NCBI RefSeq assembly: GCF_921293095.1
Contig: NC_060252.1
Location: 74,296,866 to 74,360,865 of the forward strand
DNA length: 64,000 bases
DNA from: Ischnura elegans
Taxonomy: Eukaryota; Arthropoda; Insecta; Odonata; Coenagrionidae
Reading direction: 5' to 3'
Numbering within the stretch: the stretch's first letter is position 1; the number at the start of each line of letters is the position of its first letter. The notes under the pieces are model-generated. The model was not told the DNA's origin. It did not search any database and saw only the letters and a program-made list of their open reading frames with translations. The position numbers were made by a program, and so were the translations under genes. This document shows, one piece after another, positions 44,201 through 54,717 of this stretch.

Positions 44201-47200
44201 GCAATAGAATTGCAGCCGTGGAAAATTTTAAGGCAAAACACGACAGGCAAATGACATGAGCTTTCCCAAGAGATTAAACAACAATCGGGGCAATCTCAGC
44301 GCCGTAGGATAATAACCACGTCGTAGATTTAAGGCCCCTTGCACACGCACCGATTTTGGACGGCCGGTAAAATATCGGCCGTCCACATTCCAATAGTGAA
44401 CAATGGGAGAGCATTGGAGCTTGCACACGTACCGACCACACGCCGGCACCGGCAAAATGCCGGTTAGCTGCCGGCTATTGTCACTGTGGATCGCCGACGC
44501 CGGCTTAAAAACTTAGCAACGTATCGTTTGACCGGTAAAAATCCGGCGTGTGTGCAAGCATCGCTTCGCCGGTAAAATATCGGCCAATATTTTACCGGCC
44601 GTCCAAAATCGGTGTGTGTGCAAGGGGCCTAACGGAACTACACTCGGCTCTCCATCAGCTAATGCCTCTGCCGTTTTTTTCCTTTCCGAGACTCCACAGG
44701 AAAATATCAAGTTACAGGGGAACAATGGAAACGTGTTTCATCCCTACCCCATTCCACCAACTGACCTTTTTCGGTCTACCAGGTTCAATTCCCCGAGTTT
44801 CTGGAGGTCAAATGCTACGTGAGTCACCTTCTGAGCTCGAAGATATCTCGATATCTTTCAGCAATTGTATGACACGCACGAGGTTCTAAAAAGAATTAGA
44901 CCTAACGCGACGTATATCTTACAGCATTTAAGTTTTTTGAGCTCTAATTGATTGACACAAAGATTTATAGCTAAAATGAGGCTACTAATATTCAACATAG
45001 TCCAAACAGCACAATTTCGGAAGAAACAAGCGTAGCATAAGCGCATTCAAACAAGACGAGACGGACTGGAAACTCAGGCAACGCAAACTGCGTATATCAC
45101 ATTGCTGCGCCTTCGCCCCTTCGCTTTAAAGGCAACGACGTCACATGCAAGATCGGACGTATTCTTCCCTTGCTCCTTCACTCGTAGCTTTAAATACGGA
45201 GGGGAGGGAGCCCTCTTCCCCTCGACCTCTCCTTCAGCGCTCTTCACTTATAAGCATTTCCGATTTCTTCTATCCACCATTAAGTCCAACAATGAGCACA
45301 CTCGTTTGAATTTTTTCAACCGCAGGTTTTGACACCAATATTACTATATGCAGTATAAATGCCGCGGGATGCCCACTCGTGGCAATAAATTTAGCGCGCG
45401 CTCCGGAGCGACTCACCCCGCGCGATCTTTTCAATGTTCACCTCTGGGGTACCGACGTGACAGCGCGATGCTTGCAAGAAATTCAAACAGGAGCATTTTA
45501 AAAATACGTCACTAAGGGAGAAACTCCCCTGCCTGCCGCTTGATTTTGACCCAGGGTTTCAGATGACTGACTCACACTGAAAACCAAGGCCACTCAGTTC
45601 CCCTTGAACTTGCAACCGGTGAAGGGGAGGGGGGGAAGATAAGAAGTTTGTGTAAGAGGCGCACCCCCATTTTCGGCTGCAATATCTGGGAAAAAAGGTG
45701 CGCCTCTTACACGCGCTTATACGGTATGTGATTATTATTGCATTAAAAAATGCTGTTTTTTTTATGTTTCCGAAAAGAAATGTTCATCCGAAGTTCGTCC
45801 GTACGAATCTTAGGGCCTGTGAACTTGGTAATGATGAGAGTCTACTGTATAACTAATTCAACCTAAAACTGCTTTTTCATAATTAGGAAATGTACATGAT
45901 AAAAAATGATATGGTTTTCTTCTGCCTTCCACTTATATTTTATGCATATTCATGTTGGTGCTATAATGTGGGAGCACAGTTATTCTTATACTTTTTTCAG
46001 TTCATTAAAATTTACATGCTATCACTAATATTAATTATACACGTATTTTTAAATGTCGATTTCATTCATACTTTCAGTTAAGCTTCCTGATCTCCTTCAT
46101 GCTTCAGGAATGCATGAGAAAAAGCTGAAAATTCTTTTAGGATACCTTCACTCTTTTCTGGAGTAAGTATTAGTTAGTTCTAGCGGTAAGAATCTTCGAG
46201 CATTAAGTTGTCGGGTCAATCCACTTCAAATCACTGAGGCCATGATGCTTAACATTTTTAAGTGTCCTGATTTTTTTTGTCATTGGTTCCCTACTAGTAA
46301 ACAATCAAAAAACACCTTTTAACCGCAATAAGTATTGTTTAAACTAAAATTACATTTATTATAAAAATTCATTTAAATAAAGAAATATTTTGCGTGGTCG
46401 GCATCATGACCACCATCTGTTGTAAACATTTTGTACTGCAGCTTACTCCCGCAAGTGCGTTGTGGTTACAACAGATGGTGGTCACGATGCAGACCATTCA
46501 AAATATTTCTATTTTTAAATAACTTTTCATTACAAATGTAATTTTAATGATTTAAACCAGCGTTTCCCAACCAGTGGGTCGCGGGCGGAATTTAAGTGGG
46601 TCACGGCGTGGCTCTTGAAAATGTACCAAATTTAACTGATTCATCAGATAATTTTAATTTTATGTATGTGTCATTTTTATTATTTTTTTAACATAAGAAA
46701 TCTTGGTGCAATGGTTTCCTATTACATTGAAACGAAAACAATAGCGTAACAGTGCTTGTGCACGATCTGGCAACGCATACATACGTATTTGTATGTGTGT
46801 GTGTGTAATCATGGATGGGGTAGGGGTGGGTTGCGAAAATGGAAAAAATTAAAAGGTGGGTCGCTAGACATAAAGGGTTGGGAACCACTGATTTAAACAA
46901 TACTTATTGTTACAGTAATTATTTAATCAAGCCCCTGTGTGCTAACTTGCACTGCACGAGCCCTTGTTTTCACTGCAGGAGCATGTAAAGTGGTTGCATT
47001 TTTGTTGAAATTCACTGCTACACTACTCTAAATGTAGTAGAGTCTCAGTCATAATTTTTTTGTGAGATATTTTTATGTGTATAAAGAACATTCTGTAAAA
47101 TTTTCACTTGCTTTCATTTAGTCCCTTTTTAGATATTGACCTGCAAACATCGATGTTAAAAGGCTTTCTGCATTTTTTGACTAGCTCTAGAAAAAAAAGG

Positions 47201-50200
47201 AGTGCATTCTCAGTGCATTTGTTTTTTGTTTGTTCCCTAACTTATGCTGCTAGTAGTTTCTAAGTATTAACTCAGAAATAACATTTTATTAGTGAGTCTC
47301 GTTTCCTTCATAAAAATTTATGGTGTTAAAAAGTTAGCATTGACAAAATTTTCCTGATTTTTTACGGAAAGATTTTGACTGACTGTATTTTATGATAGAA
47401 AAATTAAAAAAATTGTTTCCCAAAGTTCTTTTCATGATGAACACACTGGTTTTTTTATTATTCTGATGTCTATTAAAATAGCTTCAAAGTTAAACTTTAT
47501 GCAAACCACATTTTTCATCAAAATTTGCCCAGCCGCCCTTTTGAAAATGGCTGCCAAAAAAAAAGTATGGCTTCTTAAATTTTGTTCAAATGGTGTTTTG
47601 TGATAGTCTACTTGTAGGGAACCAATGATAAAATAATCAGGGTACTTAAAAATGTCGAGCAACAAATTTTATTCATGTTGGGTGATTTGAAATGGTATGA
47701 CCCTCTCCTATAATAGCACCTTGTGTTGTATTTTTCATTTCAGATCAGCAATTTTCTTTGGTAGTTAGGTATCAAATCTATTCCTAATTTGGAAGTTCAT
47801 CTGCTTGTTATTCTTCCCTTTTAAGGCAGTTGATGTTTCACCATGCAAGTGCATTCACGTGTTAAAAATACATTAAAATGTGTAAAACCTCAATATGGGC
47901 CCAAAATAGGGTGGTTTCCTATTATTTTTTTATTGCCTAAATCGAAAGATTATTACTCCTGGGGTACGTATTTCACGCTTTTAGATTTTTAAATGACAAT
48001 ATCTATTTTTCGCGATTAAATGAAAAGTGAACATTTTCAAGCGCGCAAAAACTCGACGCGTAAGTATGAATGCCGGGAAATCTCTCCGTACGACGTATTT
48101 CTGGTTCCTGCTGCCGCCCTGTGAGGTGACCTTGAGGTGAGGCTTAGTGCTGATACGACGCAGGCTGCTAGCGGGTAGCTGAGTACCCTGCTGACTGGTA
48201 GCGCTTGGCTTAAATAAGGATTATTAATAACTTATCAAACGAAGAAAACTTTCCGACCTTAGCCAGTTTTAATAAGTGATTATTGAGACATGTTACCCTG
48301 AGCTCTGCGCCTCATGCATCCATTGGTAACCTCGGACGATGTATAACTCCTATCTTCTCTTATAGAAACTAGGTCCCTGTGACGTCACGTTGAGTGGCAT
48401 GGCATGGGCGCCAATCTGGCCCTTTTCAAATGAGGATAAAAATGGACCATTGCCATTAATCTAAACCGGAATTTCTAAAACGAAATAATTTGTATATTAT
48501 GAATACACTAATGGTGGGTAACGAATCGCAATCAATGCCTTTCATTTTCTTTGATGAAGGAAACTACCCTATTAGAAAATTCATTTTTGAGGTTCAAAAT
48601 TTTTTTCTCTCAATTTTTTGTGGAATCGTGAATTAGGTTTAATACGAGGGAACACTCAAAATAAAAAATTTGTTTTCGTTATTTAAAACCAAAAAGATAT
48701 GAATGAAAAATACACAGGCCAATTTTCAGAGCTCAAATCTGATTTTTACCTGAGATAAGTAACTTTTTAAGTCCACTAGGAGCTTCGGCCATGCCTACGA
48801 CGGGAATCAGATTTCTATTGGCTGACACCACATGATGTTTGAACCTCATGAATGTCGTGTGAGCAATGCTTGAAGAAGCTGTAAGCATGCTGCATTTGTG
48901 GAAATAGTGGTCAAAAGTTTATCGTCATAGCTAAACACAATGTTAATTTTTTTCTGGCTGATTCCAGAAATGTACTGGCATTATTAACAGAGAACCTGGA
49001 CAATTTTTTTTATCTCAAAACTATATATATAGTTCCAACCCTCGAGTAATTTTCTTAAATCAACCATCAGAGTCCCATGGCATTTTGGCTACTTTGTAGA
49101 CATTGTGTGAATGCGGTTTAGAGATTCTCCTCACAAACAAGTCACCTAATTTCCTCTAATGTGTTTCTTAGTGGAAATTATGGATTTTCTCCAATTCATG
49201 GGCAATTTTCACCGACTCAGGCGCAATTTTCATCATTTTTTTCCTTCTGCTCATGCTTCTCCCACAAAATTGTTTTTCGAGGCAAATATTTTAGCCGTAA
49301 TTTTTTCACTGCATTGGCCACTCACCGACGCGACGATTTTCCACGGTCCGCCGTTCGCGGCACAGCGCCGTGAAATCCAGAGAGTCATCTTGTCGGATAG
49401 TGGCCTGAATTTTACGGCGCTGTGCCGGGAACGGCAGCCGGCGATAAGTCGTTTCGGCTGAAAGCTGCCTCAACGTAGCTCCGTGCGTGTTTCACGGAAT
49501 AGACGGCACACCGCCACTTTTTGCCGCTTTCAGACAAGCCGGCTTTGCTCCGGCCGTCGTCAACTGCACGGTACCGTGCTTTCAAATAGCCATTGGTCTC
49601 AATGTATGTCTTCAAACGAGTCGAATCGCGCAGTTGACGGAACGGCGTTGTCGACGGTCAGCAAGGCAAGGTTCAATCCGGCCTGGCGGTGGGCCGTTTA
49701 TGGCATGAAATACACACCGTGCTACCTTGAGGCTACTTTCAGACGTGACGACTTTTTGCCGGCCACCGTTCACGGCACGGTGCCGTGAAATTCAGGCCAC
49801 TTTCAAACGAGACATCTCATGGCGCTGTGCCGTGTACGGCGGCCCATGGAAATTTGTCGCGTCGGAAAGTGGCCAATGCAGTGAAAAAATTACGGATAAA
49901 TATACACCTCGAAAAACAATTTCGTGTGAGAAGCATGAGCAGAAGAAAAAATGTTGAAAATCGTGTCCGAGTTGGTGAAAATCGCCCATGAATTGGAGAA
50001 AATCGCAATTAACTCGAAAGTCGTGTATTCACGGGAAAATCCCGGAATTCGCGTCATCGCATTTGCGACTTTTGCCCTATGTCCTATGACTTTTGACTAT
50101 GTTCCTAGTTATGAGTCATGCATTCTTTCAAACTATTCCCCCATTAATGAATCAGCCCTAAGTGGCAACTGTGCTACCTTTCCAACATCTTCACTCCCTT

Positions 50201-50705
50201 ATGATACAGAGAGCCATAAAGCTACAAGTTAACTAAACTTCATTTGCAACAGCAATAATTTGATAATTTTTACTGGATAATCATCCACAGCTCTTTAGAA
50301 TTACTTTGTCTGGCCGGATTTAGGATGCAAGGTGGAGAAAAATATGGCTCATTAAGAATTTGATGATTGATGTGAAAGCTACCTGAAAGTTTTGCCTTCT
50401 TGAAACTTAGAAAATTAGGTAACAACTGAGCATGCCTATACTATCTAATGTAAATTTTGTGAGTTTTGCTGATAATAGTTTGTTATTACAATACATATTT
50501 CATGATACATATCCTGATCCTGTGAAACCTTACGATGAGCAATTTCCTGAATCCATAAAAATGGATACTTTGTGGTGCCATCCTCTAATGGAGTGGAAAG
50601 GATATGGCTCTGTAGTCATTCTTGTCAATTTTCAGGTACTTAGAAGAGCATACTGATTGGTTTGGAGAGCCTCACTACAAGGAAAATCCATCTCTAAGGA
50701 CGTGA
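26261..50705 (+). CDS. msl-3: MSL3, chromo-barrel/MRG subunit of MSL histone acetyltransferase complex (spliced)
   Basis: MSL3 recognises methylated nucleosomes and helps the MSL complex acetylate H4K16; in Drosophila it acts in X-chromosome dosage compensation. Coding exons: 26261-26362, 26649-26717, 29422-29531, 32005-32452, 34756-34949, 35726-35938, 36265-36576, 38801-39027, 46078-46162, 50636-50705; phases agree throughout and give about 609 residues. Residues 1-93 are the chromo-barrel ([20 protein letters not shown], then [16 protein letters not shown] and NRRLQRTL). Exon 4 encodes a basic, then Gly/Glu/Asp-rich low-complexity linker and the start of the MRG domain ([12 protein letters not shown]). 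The MRG domain continues with [34 protein letters not shown] and [10 protein letters not shown], a Ser-rich insertion (exons 6-8), [19 protein letters not shown], and the C-terminal YLEEHTDWF. Distinguished from MRG15 by the long insertion and the closer match to human MSL3. AATAAA follows at 50793-50798. Confidence 0.93.
28124..28290. mobile_element. Foldback MITE in MSL3 intron 2
   Basis: Arms begin GGAAGGTTACTTGGGATTTC and, inverted, GGAAGGTTACCCCAGATTTC, pairing over about 80 bp with scattered mismatches. The reading frames seen on both strands here are consequences of the palindrome. Confidence 0.65.
32497..32996. mobile_element. MITE family A, copy 5, with nested insertion and TTA duplication
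   Basis: Starts AGGCCTGGTTTCACGAGAT, ends with inverted AGGCCTGGTTACAAGATAC, and is flanked by TTA (32494-32496 and 32997-32999). Its interior is interrupted at about 32656-32912 by a different foldback element. TTA duplication supports a PIF/Harbinger affiliation for family A. Located 45 bp downstream of MSL3 exon 4. Confidence 0.8.
32668..32888. mobile_element. Nested foldback element with CCTGAGGATG/CGAAGCGTCGG motif
   Basis: Arms of about 75 bp: left TTGGGTCATCCACCAGGTAA, right inverted TTGGGTGGTCCACCGGGTAA, meeting around CAGGGCTG blocks. It interrupts MITE A copy 5. The right arm contains CCTGAGGATGG...CGAAGCGTCGG...ACCCGGTGGA, a signature also seen at 38604-38685. Confidence 0.65.
36699..37770 (+). 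mobile_element. mariner-family transposase remnant, split by a MITE
   Basis: Starts with a mariner-like end (ACGAGGGGGGACCCTAAAAT). A frame from 36901 reads [15 protein letters not shown], matching the N-terminal helix-turn-helix of mariner/SETMAR-type transposases (consensus xEQRxxIKFCxxLGK). After the MITE at 36973-37582 the homology resumes near 37618 with [18 protein letters not shown] and [15 protein letters not shown], matching the family's VFEWxxRFKxG...[13 protein letters not shown]. Stops and missing segments show it is dead. No catalytic region was recognised. Confidence 0.75.
36973..37582. mobile_element. pogo/Tigger-like MITE with TA duplication
   Basis: 610 bp, ends CAGTAGATTCCGTTTAAT and, inverted, CAATAGATTCCGGTTAATT, flanked by TA. 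Repeated GGGGCAGCCGCTTAATTGGG blocks occur near both ends. It is inserted in the mariner remnant. Confidence 0.75.
38278..38477. mobile_element. Foldback element in MSL3 intron
   Basis: Left arm 38278-38361 (TTCTCAACCAAGTTATTTCA...) and right arm 38393-38477 are inverted repeats at roughly 80-85% identity around a 31-bp loop. The arms contain CCGATGTTTCGG, the inverse of the CGAAACATCGG motif of the neighbouring repeat at 38604. Confidence 0.7.
38604..38685 (+). repeat. Single arm of the CCTGAGGATG/CGAAACATCGG repeat family
   Basis: Contains CCTGAGGATG, CGAAACATCGGG and ACCCGGTGGA in the same order and similar spacing as the right arm of the nested element at 32668-32888. Appears as a solitary, unpaired copy. 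Confidence 0.55.
39642..39945. mobile_element. piggyBac-like MITE with TTAA target sites
   Basis: 304 bp between TTAA at 39638-39641 and 39946-39949. Ends CCCTTTTACTGCCATTGG and, inverted, CCCTTTTACTGCCAGCAT; the first 14 bp are identical. The TTAA duplication and CCCTTT start are typical of piggyBac MITEs. Confidence 0.85.
40609..40700. mobile_element. Possible solo end of a pogo-like element
   Basis: ACTGTAAACTCTCGATTATA followed by sequence alternating CGAAAT/ATTTCG resembles the CAGTAGACTCTC ends seen at 42682. No matching second end was found. Confidence 0.3.
43627..43774. mobile_element. 148-bp MITE with CCGTAT ends and TA duplication
   Basis: Ends CCGTATATGTCTGAATATAG and, inverted, CCGTATTCCTCCGAATATTG, flanked by TA. 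Nested in the pogo-like element. Confidence 0.7.
43891..45724. mobile_element. 1.83-kb element with CCGTATAAGC ends and TA duplication
   Basis: Ends CCGTATAAGCTTGTGTAAGA and, inverted, CCGTATAAGCGCGTGTAAGA, followed by repeated GAGGCGCAC blocks at both ends, flanked by TA. The first seven bases match the MITE at 43627. The interior is GC-richer than the host intron, contains the MITE at 44333-44629 and has no recognisable transposase frame. Confidence 0.75.
44333..44629. mobile_element. Palindromic MITE with exact TAA duplication
   Basis: 297 bp, ends GGCCCCTTGCACACGCACCG and, inverted, GGCCCCTTGCACACACACCG, flanked by TAA at 44330-44332 and 44630-44632. Repeated GCCGGTAAAATATCGGCC palindromes inside. 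PIF/Harbinger-like, a third nesting level in this intron. Confidence 0.85.
46321..46912. mobile_element. Foldback MITE interrupted by a hAT element
   Basis: Left arm 46321-46424 pairs with 46457-46549 continued at 46899-46912. At the centre of the arms, CACCATCTGTTGTAA is perfectly matched. Only when the hAT insertion (46558-46890) is removed does the right arm become continuous, which proves the order of insertion. It starts about 160 bp after MSL3 exon 9. Confidence 0.8.
46558..46890. mobile_element. Non-autonomous hAT element, exact 8-bp target duplication
   Basis: 333 bp; ends CAGCGTTTCCCAACCAGTGG and, inverted, CAGTGGTTCCCAACCCTTTA, the classic hAT end. Flanked by exact ATTTAAAC at 46550-46557 and 46891-46898. 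Confidence 0.9.
47886..48594. mobile_element. Putative TIR element, about 709 bp
   Basis: Inverted ends AACCTCAATATGGGCCC and AACCTCAAAAATGAATT, with subterminal AATAGGGTGGTTTCC / AATAGGGTAGTTTCC inverted. The interior is GC-richer than the intron and has no long frame. No target duplication was assigned. Confidence 0.5.
49173..50012. mobile_element. Large foldback element with about 220-bp arms
   Basis: Arms begin GGATTTTCTCCAATTCATGG and, inverted, CGATTTTCTCCAATTCATGG, pairing through the inner TTTTTTCACTGCATTGGCCA and the following CG-rich block. TTA occurs next to both ends. The CG-rich middle has repeated GCGCTGTGCCG units. Open frames on both strands overlap it; they are products of the symmetry. 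Confidence 0.75.
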
Positions 50706-50792
50706 TTATTTATTGCTTCAATGTAAAATTTGACATTTGTTACACTGTTTGTGATAAAATGCCAAATATTATATTCTCAAATGACTGTTGCC

Positions 50793-50798
50793 AATAAA
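50793..50798 (+). terminator. MSL3 polyadenylation signal
   Basis: AATAAA 88 bases after the MSL3 stop codon, followed by a T-rich stretch. It would give a short 3' UTR of about 110 bases. Confidence 0.6.
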
Positions 50799-50895
50799 TT
50801 TTTTAATAAGATTTTTTCCTTATGATCTAATATCACCTTGTATGTGTATGTTAATGTCAGGACACAGCCACTCAATCTGCAAAAAATGCCTATTG

Positions 50896-51812
50896 TTAGG
50901 CCTGTATTCTTAGTCGACCCTATAGGGCCAACTGACCCTGGATACGTCATCAGCCCCTACATAAAGCGATCTCGCCCTACATATGCCACATCAAGCCCTA
51001 CATATGGCCGTTTTTGGAACTAAACGGGCCCTACTTGATGTAGGGTACCCAAGCCAGCCCTACACCCTACAAAAACATGGCGGGCAGATTTCTTCTGCTG
51101 ATCACTTTGATTAAAGAATCTATGTTATAAAATATACTAAGGGAGACGAGCTCACGCAAACCATTTTAAAATGCACCGTAACACAGCAGAAAGGTAATAC
51201 TACCACATTATAACCATCAATTGAAATAAATAATAAAATTGGCTGAAGTATAAAGAGTATAATATAGTTGTATTCATCACCATGTTTCTGCGGCTATATA
51301 TTAATATTATTCACGTTTGGCACTTGGTACGCTTTTGGGAAACCAATATTGTTTACTTACAACCATAAAAAACATTTTCATGCCGCTATTTGCCACATAA
51401 TAAACTTAACTACGGAAGGTAAAAGTGAATGATAAACCTTGATAATGCAACGAAAGTTCTCATGTCAATGATCATACTTGCCCCGTAATTATCCCTATCT
51501 TGTGTATACTGCTTTTTAAGTAATTTATAGACAATATGATTCTACCTTTGGCTCGATATGAGGGTATTTGTAGCGATGATTAATGTACCGACACGACCTG
51601 GCAGACGACACCGATTATTTATTTACCTTGAGCCGTTGCCCTAACAATACGCCCGAAAATTATCGGATGTCTTTTCTTCGTTTCATAGTTAGGTCTCATT
51701 ATGCAACCAGAGTGGAGAAAAGGTTTATGCCATCATCTGCGTCATTTCTGAGAACTTGATGACGGAATTACTCCTCACCACTTATGTAGGGTCGACTAAG
51801 AATACGGGCTAA
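50896..51812. mobile_element. TIR element downstream of MSL3 (PIF/Harbinger-like)
   Basis: Ends TTAGGCCTGTATTCTTAGTC and, inverted, TTAGCCCGTATTCTTAGTCG, continuing into GACCCTA.A. Internal repeats of CCCTACAT follow the left end. About 917 bp, non-coding, 100 bp after the MSL3 poly(A) signal. Confidence 0.7.
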
Positions 51813-52619
51813 TGTAAATTAACAAAATATGAAACTCATGTCCTCCTGAATTCAAGTCCTTGGATTTCAGTTAACAGCTGATTTTAAAAGCGGTGTTATT
51901 TTAAAACTGGGAAATCTGAGAACTCTCAAAATATTTTGCTGTTAGGTTGTTCTTGGAAGAATGGATGGAGAAATATATGAGCACCATCATCTTTGATACA
52001 ATACATATTGATTACATTTGCCTACTCTTTCTATTGAGTTTGCATTTTCTAGACCTTCTCGGGTCTTAAAATTTGTATGTATTTGAATTGCTTAAGAAAA
52101 ATTTTTGTAGCTTTTTGTAAAAGCTTGAATTTCAGAGGTCTAAATTTTCATAGTTTAGATTATTTTGTGGCTCTTCAACAACACAGAGAACTTGGGTAGA
52201 GCCTTTCCATAATGTCCTCTTGCTTCTATGTATGTCTCTGAAATTTTTTTCTTCCTGTGCTTGTTTATTTTGATAATAAGCTCATGATCTTTTAAGAAAA
52301 CATTAATGTATGAATCTATGGAATTCTTTTTCCCAGCCATACCACTTTATTACTTCACATTCAGAAGATAGAAAAAAATGTGTTAGTTAAGCTCGCAGTT
52401 GCAGTTAGGAGTGCAATTCTGCCTATTGAGGAAATCGAGGCATACTGGTAATTCATTTAAAATATTTCTATTGCCCATTGTACTTTATTGCAAAGTTGAT
52501 ACTTTTTGCTTAGTTTTCGGTTATTGAGACTGGCCCTTCATTTTCAAATTATACTTACTTATTCCAATGGCCATTTATATCCTATATAGTATTTAGCCTC
52601 GCCAACTATCTGCCCTAAA

Positions 52620-53290
52620 TTCTAACTATCATCTGCATCCTCCTCACTGACTCCCATTCTCCCCTCATCAATCAATACTTCATCCGTCCATGTTTTTTTT
52701 TTGTTGTCTTCCATCAGGGTTTTCTGTCCAGACGTGTTTTAATAGGGGCTCCTGCTCTCCTCTCATGATGTACACTGCCCATCCCAATCTCCGGCTCTTG
52801 GCTTCAGCTACTACGTCTGGTGAGGTAAAAAAGGATTAGAGATTTCCTTGTAATGTTATCTCTTGGTTCCATTTTCTCTTTTGGGTCCAAAAACTTTCCT
52901 TAACACTTTATTTTCTAAGGTAACTTCTTTTCGTTCTTTTGACAATACCCTATGATTCAGCTTCATAGAGAAGGATTGGTCTTATTATGGCTTTATAAAT
53001 TTTCAGTTTGGTTTTGATGGGAAATTTTTTCTTATACTTGCATTTTGTCTAGGGCGTACACATTTCTATTGGCTGAGTTTATTGTTTTTATCTCATGTGA
53101 TTCACTATTGTTCGACTTGATTATGGTACCAAGGTTTAAATTAATTTATTCTTTCAAAATTGTGATCCTCAACTGTAATATTTCTGGAGTTATCAGGGCT
53201 CCGATCCAAGGACATAAATTTGGTCTTATCGTCATTGATTCTCAGTCCCATCTTCCTGGGTTCCCTTTATCACAATTTTCAGCTTCCATT
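52620..53290 (-). mobile_element. LINE reverse-transcriptase remnant (minus strand)
   Basis: On the minus strand near 53250-53150 a frame reads GLRINDDKTKFMSLDRS followed by NITVEDHNFERIN. After a frameshift near 53135 come NNSESHEIKTINSANRNVYA and related text. This is the pattern of the RT thumb-side region of LINEs (GLxINxxKTKxM ... FxYLGSxI ... EIxxRIxxANRxxYAL). Towards 52640 the minus strand retains tail-like PREKMEPRDN and TWTDEV segments out of frame. Frame breaks and stops show it is a dead copy, 5'-truncated. Confidence 0.65.
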
Positions 53291-53299
53291 GAGTGAAAA

Positions 53300-54670
53300 C
53301 AAGTTAAGTGTCTAATTTTCTCAAAAGCTTTGACAAAAAGGAGACATTTACGTCAGAAGGTTATTCGGTATGTCTATTTGAATTCAAAAGCAAAGATGAC
53401 AAGCTACCCTGCACATTCTTCATACCTATGCATGTTAACCCTTTCGCAACCCAAGGAATGAGGAAGATGAAACATTTTAAAATGAATCATATGATCCTTT
53501 ATTCAGTCCCTCAGAATGATAGCGCAATTGATAGGATTTCAGGAACCAAAAGAGTGATTGCTCAAACCATTTTCCGAATTACACAGTCATTCCCACCGTC
53601 CCTTTTTCCATCACTTTCCGTACTTACCACTGCCATTCAATTATAAGCTAAGTGTGGCGTTACAATTGCTGTTATAGGCTGTGCATTTATTGGCCGTAGG
53701 ACGTTGTAGGCAATAAAAAAGGCATACCATGGTGAAAGGGATGGAGATCCCATCTCTGGTGCATCATGGAAAATATAGTGAGAAACTCATTTTCCGCCAT
53801 CGCTAGGACGATCCCTGGAGCTGTCTGTCCAAGGGGATGGAAAAAATGATCATGTGATTCAGACATAAGAAAGAAAGTTTCAGTATACATATGTCATGGA
53901 AAGACAAAGACATGGAGCCAAAGGAAATTATTTTCAATAGCCGAAATGGAAGTATAGCCCATGCAACCAGGTAAACAAATGGCTAGGCAAATACAATGGC
54001 AAACAGAGTATACAAATCGCCTTGCTAAAAATATGCCATTATCTCTTTCTGTTAAGCATCCAGTCTCTGGTCGTGGTCTTTCCCTATCAGTAGATACTCA
54101 TTTCCCTCATTCTGATACTACTCACATAGGACATCATCTTCCCTTCCATTTACATCGTAGTCTTCTACTCTTCATTTGAGAAATGAATTCTGGGTCTATA
54201 TACATTTCCTGGGCTAATCATCCATTCTTGAACACCAGATTTAGTTTTAATTAACGAGGCCATGGTCATTGAACTTTTGTTTTCAAACAATGAAGTTAAC
54301 ATTTCAGACTGATTTATAATATTTCAAAAAATTCTGTACTACAGGTTGTAACATAGTCTTATATAATCTTGATTTCCAATGCTTTAATAGTTGTGCTTTT
54401 ATGGATATCCTTGAGCCCTGACGATATCTGTTCCTATGTAAAATTCTTATTTCATCTCATAACTCCCAGCTGATTCAATTCTATTGCTCAGCTTTTATAA
54501 GGTATAAGGAGAATGACAAGATAATTAAACCTAGATAAACAATTTCCGCATTATAGTATACCAAGTCAGAAATGAATGCATTCTTCCATGATAACCATTG
54601 AAGACGACGAAAATTAAGGCTTGAAATAAAACCCATTTCTTTCAACAATGGTTCCCCTACCATAAGAAAT
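53300..54670. other. Intergenic region before MUL1, nothing recognised
   Basis: AT-rich sequence with short open frames (one of 112 codons on the plus strand at 53308) that resemble no family and have no splice partners. No structural RNA or complete transposon seen. Confidence 0.45.
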
Positions 54671-54675
54671 AAAAA

Positions 54676-54681
54676 TTTATT
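54676..54681 (-). terminator. MUL1 polyadenylation signal
   Basis: TTTATT on the plus strand, that is AATAAA on the minus strand, about 36 bases downstream of the MUL1 stop codon. Confidence 0.5.
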
Positions 54682-54717
54682 ACAAAAGTAATTTGAAACA
54701 CATTAACCAAGTTTCAA

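Larger units (their letters stand above)
42682..45847. mobile_element. pogo-like element carrying two nested elements
   Basis: Ends CAGTAGACTCTC at both sides (left 42682, right inverted at 45836-45847), each flanked by TA. The right subterminal region (ACGAATCTTAGGGCCTGTGA) also occurs at 60820-60930, confirming a family. Roughly 1.2 kb belong to this element; the rest is the 148-bp and 1.83-kb insertions. No transposase frame recognised. Lies in the long MSL3 intron between exons 8 and 9. Confidence 0.65.

Noticed and set aside
49159-50010. Several 60-100-codon frames on both strands
   Set aside because: All lie within a large inverted repeat and mirror each other; no family similarity.
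53308-53646. 112-codon plus-strand frame
   Set aside because: No recognisable domain, begins at the edge of an antisense LINE relic, and lacks splice or promoter support.
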